Below, one piece after another: positions 63,981 through 64,000 of a DNA stretch of 64,000 nucleotides. The stretch is from assembly GCF_011369485.1 (NCBI RefSeq), contig NZ_VXCA01000014.1, positions 47,024 to 111,023 on the forward strand. Direction: 5' to 3'. Under the pieces are notes generated by a model. It ran no database searches. It was not told where the DNA came from and worked only from the letters and a program-made list of their open reading frames with translations. The stretch comes from Pseudomonas atagonensis (lineage in GTDB: Bacteria; Pseudomonadota; Gammaproteobacteria; Pseudomonadales; Pseudomonadaceae). Position numbers and translations under genes: made by a program. Each line of letters starts with the position of its first letter. Position 1 is the stretch's first letter.

Positions 63981-64000
63981 CTCATGCCGCTAAAAGGTGA

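Overview
The window reads as chromosome of a Pseudomonas of the fluorescens group. The evidence is a complete hydrogen cyanide synthase operon (hcnABC) with a Gac/Rsm-type leader, a Pseudomonas-type bkd operon with divergent bkdR, a pyd/hyd reductive pyrimidine pathway, an OprD-type porin, high-GC coding sequence, and many copies of the typical Pseudomonas REP palindrome (GTGGGAGCGGGCTTGCTCGCGAA and its complement). No tRNA, rRNA, CRISPR array, integrase or complete insertion sequence was seen. The species assignment is inference from gene content.

Layout. 1-3.9 kb: the end of a LuxR-type regulator, a COG1092-type methyltransferase, a stand-alone receiver protein, a HAD phosphatase and an ICMT-like membrane methyltransferase. 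4.0-7.3 kb: a LysR regulator divergent from an aldo/keto reductase-SDR-SRPBCC operon. 7.6-11.6 kb: an OmpR-type two-component pair, then a membrane protein gene behind a sigma-54-like promoter, a 24-residue peptide gene and another membrane protein. 11.6-14.9 kb: hcnABC. 14.9-22.2 kb: a KefC-like antiporter, a LysR regulator, a molybdate-type binding protein, an MHS symporter, an RcnB-like protein, a diguanylate cyclase and an FKBP isomerase. 22.2-23.7 kb: a small AT-richer block (HTH protein plus two small acidic proteins) and a DUF6124-like gene. 24.1-28.3 kb: a P450 divergent from an ArsR regulator, and a LexA-boxed radical SAM DNA-repair pair.

28.3-35.2 kb: branched-chain amino acid metabolism (ilvE, bkdA1-bkdA2-bkdB-lpdV, bkdR). 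35.2-38.7 kb: sulfide/persulfide detoxification (persulfide-dioxygenase-like hydrolase, BigR/SqrR-like sensor, sulfide:quinone oxidoreductase, TauE/SafE exporter). 38.8-45.0 kb: uronate uptake and oxidation (TRAP transporter, SMP-30 lactonase, uronate dehydrogenase, OprD-type porin). 45.2-49.3 kb: an EmrAB-like efflux pair and copCD. 49.4-59.3 kb: pyrimidine degradation (TetR/RutR-like regulator, preA, preT, hydA, NCS1 permease, N-carbamoyl-beta-alanine amidohydrolase), then a DHH phosphoesterase and a small gene. 59.5-63.6 kb: 8-oxoguanine deaminase, NCS2 purine permease and a CobW-type GTPase. The last 0.4 kb holds a repeat and a coding-like fragment.

The region looks like ordinary, well-ordered catabolic and accessory chromosome. 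The points most worth a second look are the regulatory sites that fit their genes (Rsm hairpin and ANR-like box at hcnA, LexA box at the radical SAM gene, sigma-54 box at 9853, a palindrome family at the uronate genes, two palindromes at the pyd intergenic region), the missing uracil-DNA glycosylase domain at 27.4-28.3 kb, the HTH/small-protein block at 22.3-23.2 kb, and four structural classes of intergenic repeats, one of which has been absorbed into a coding region.
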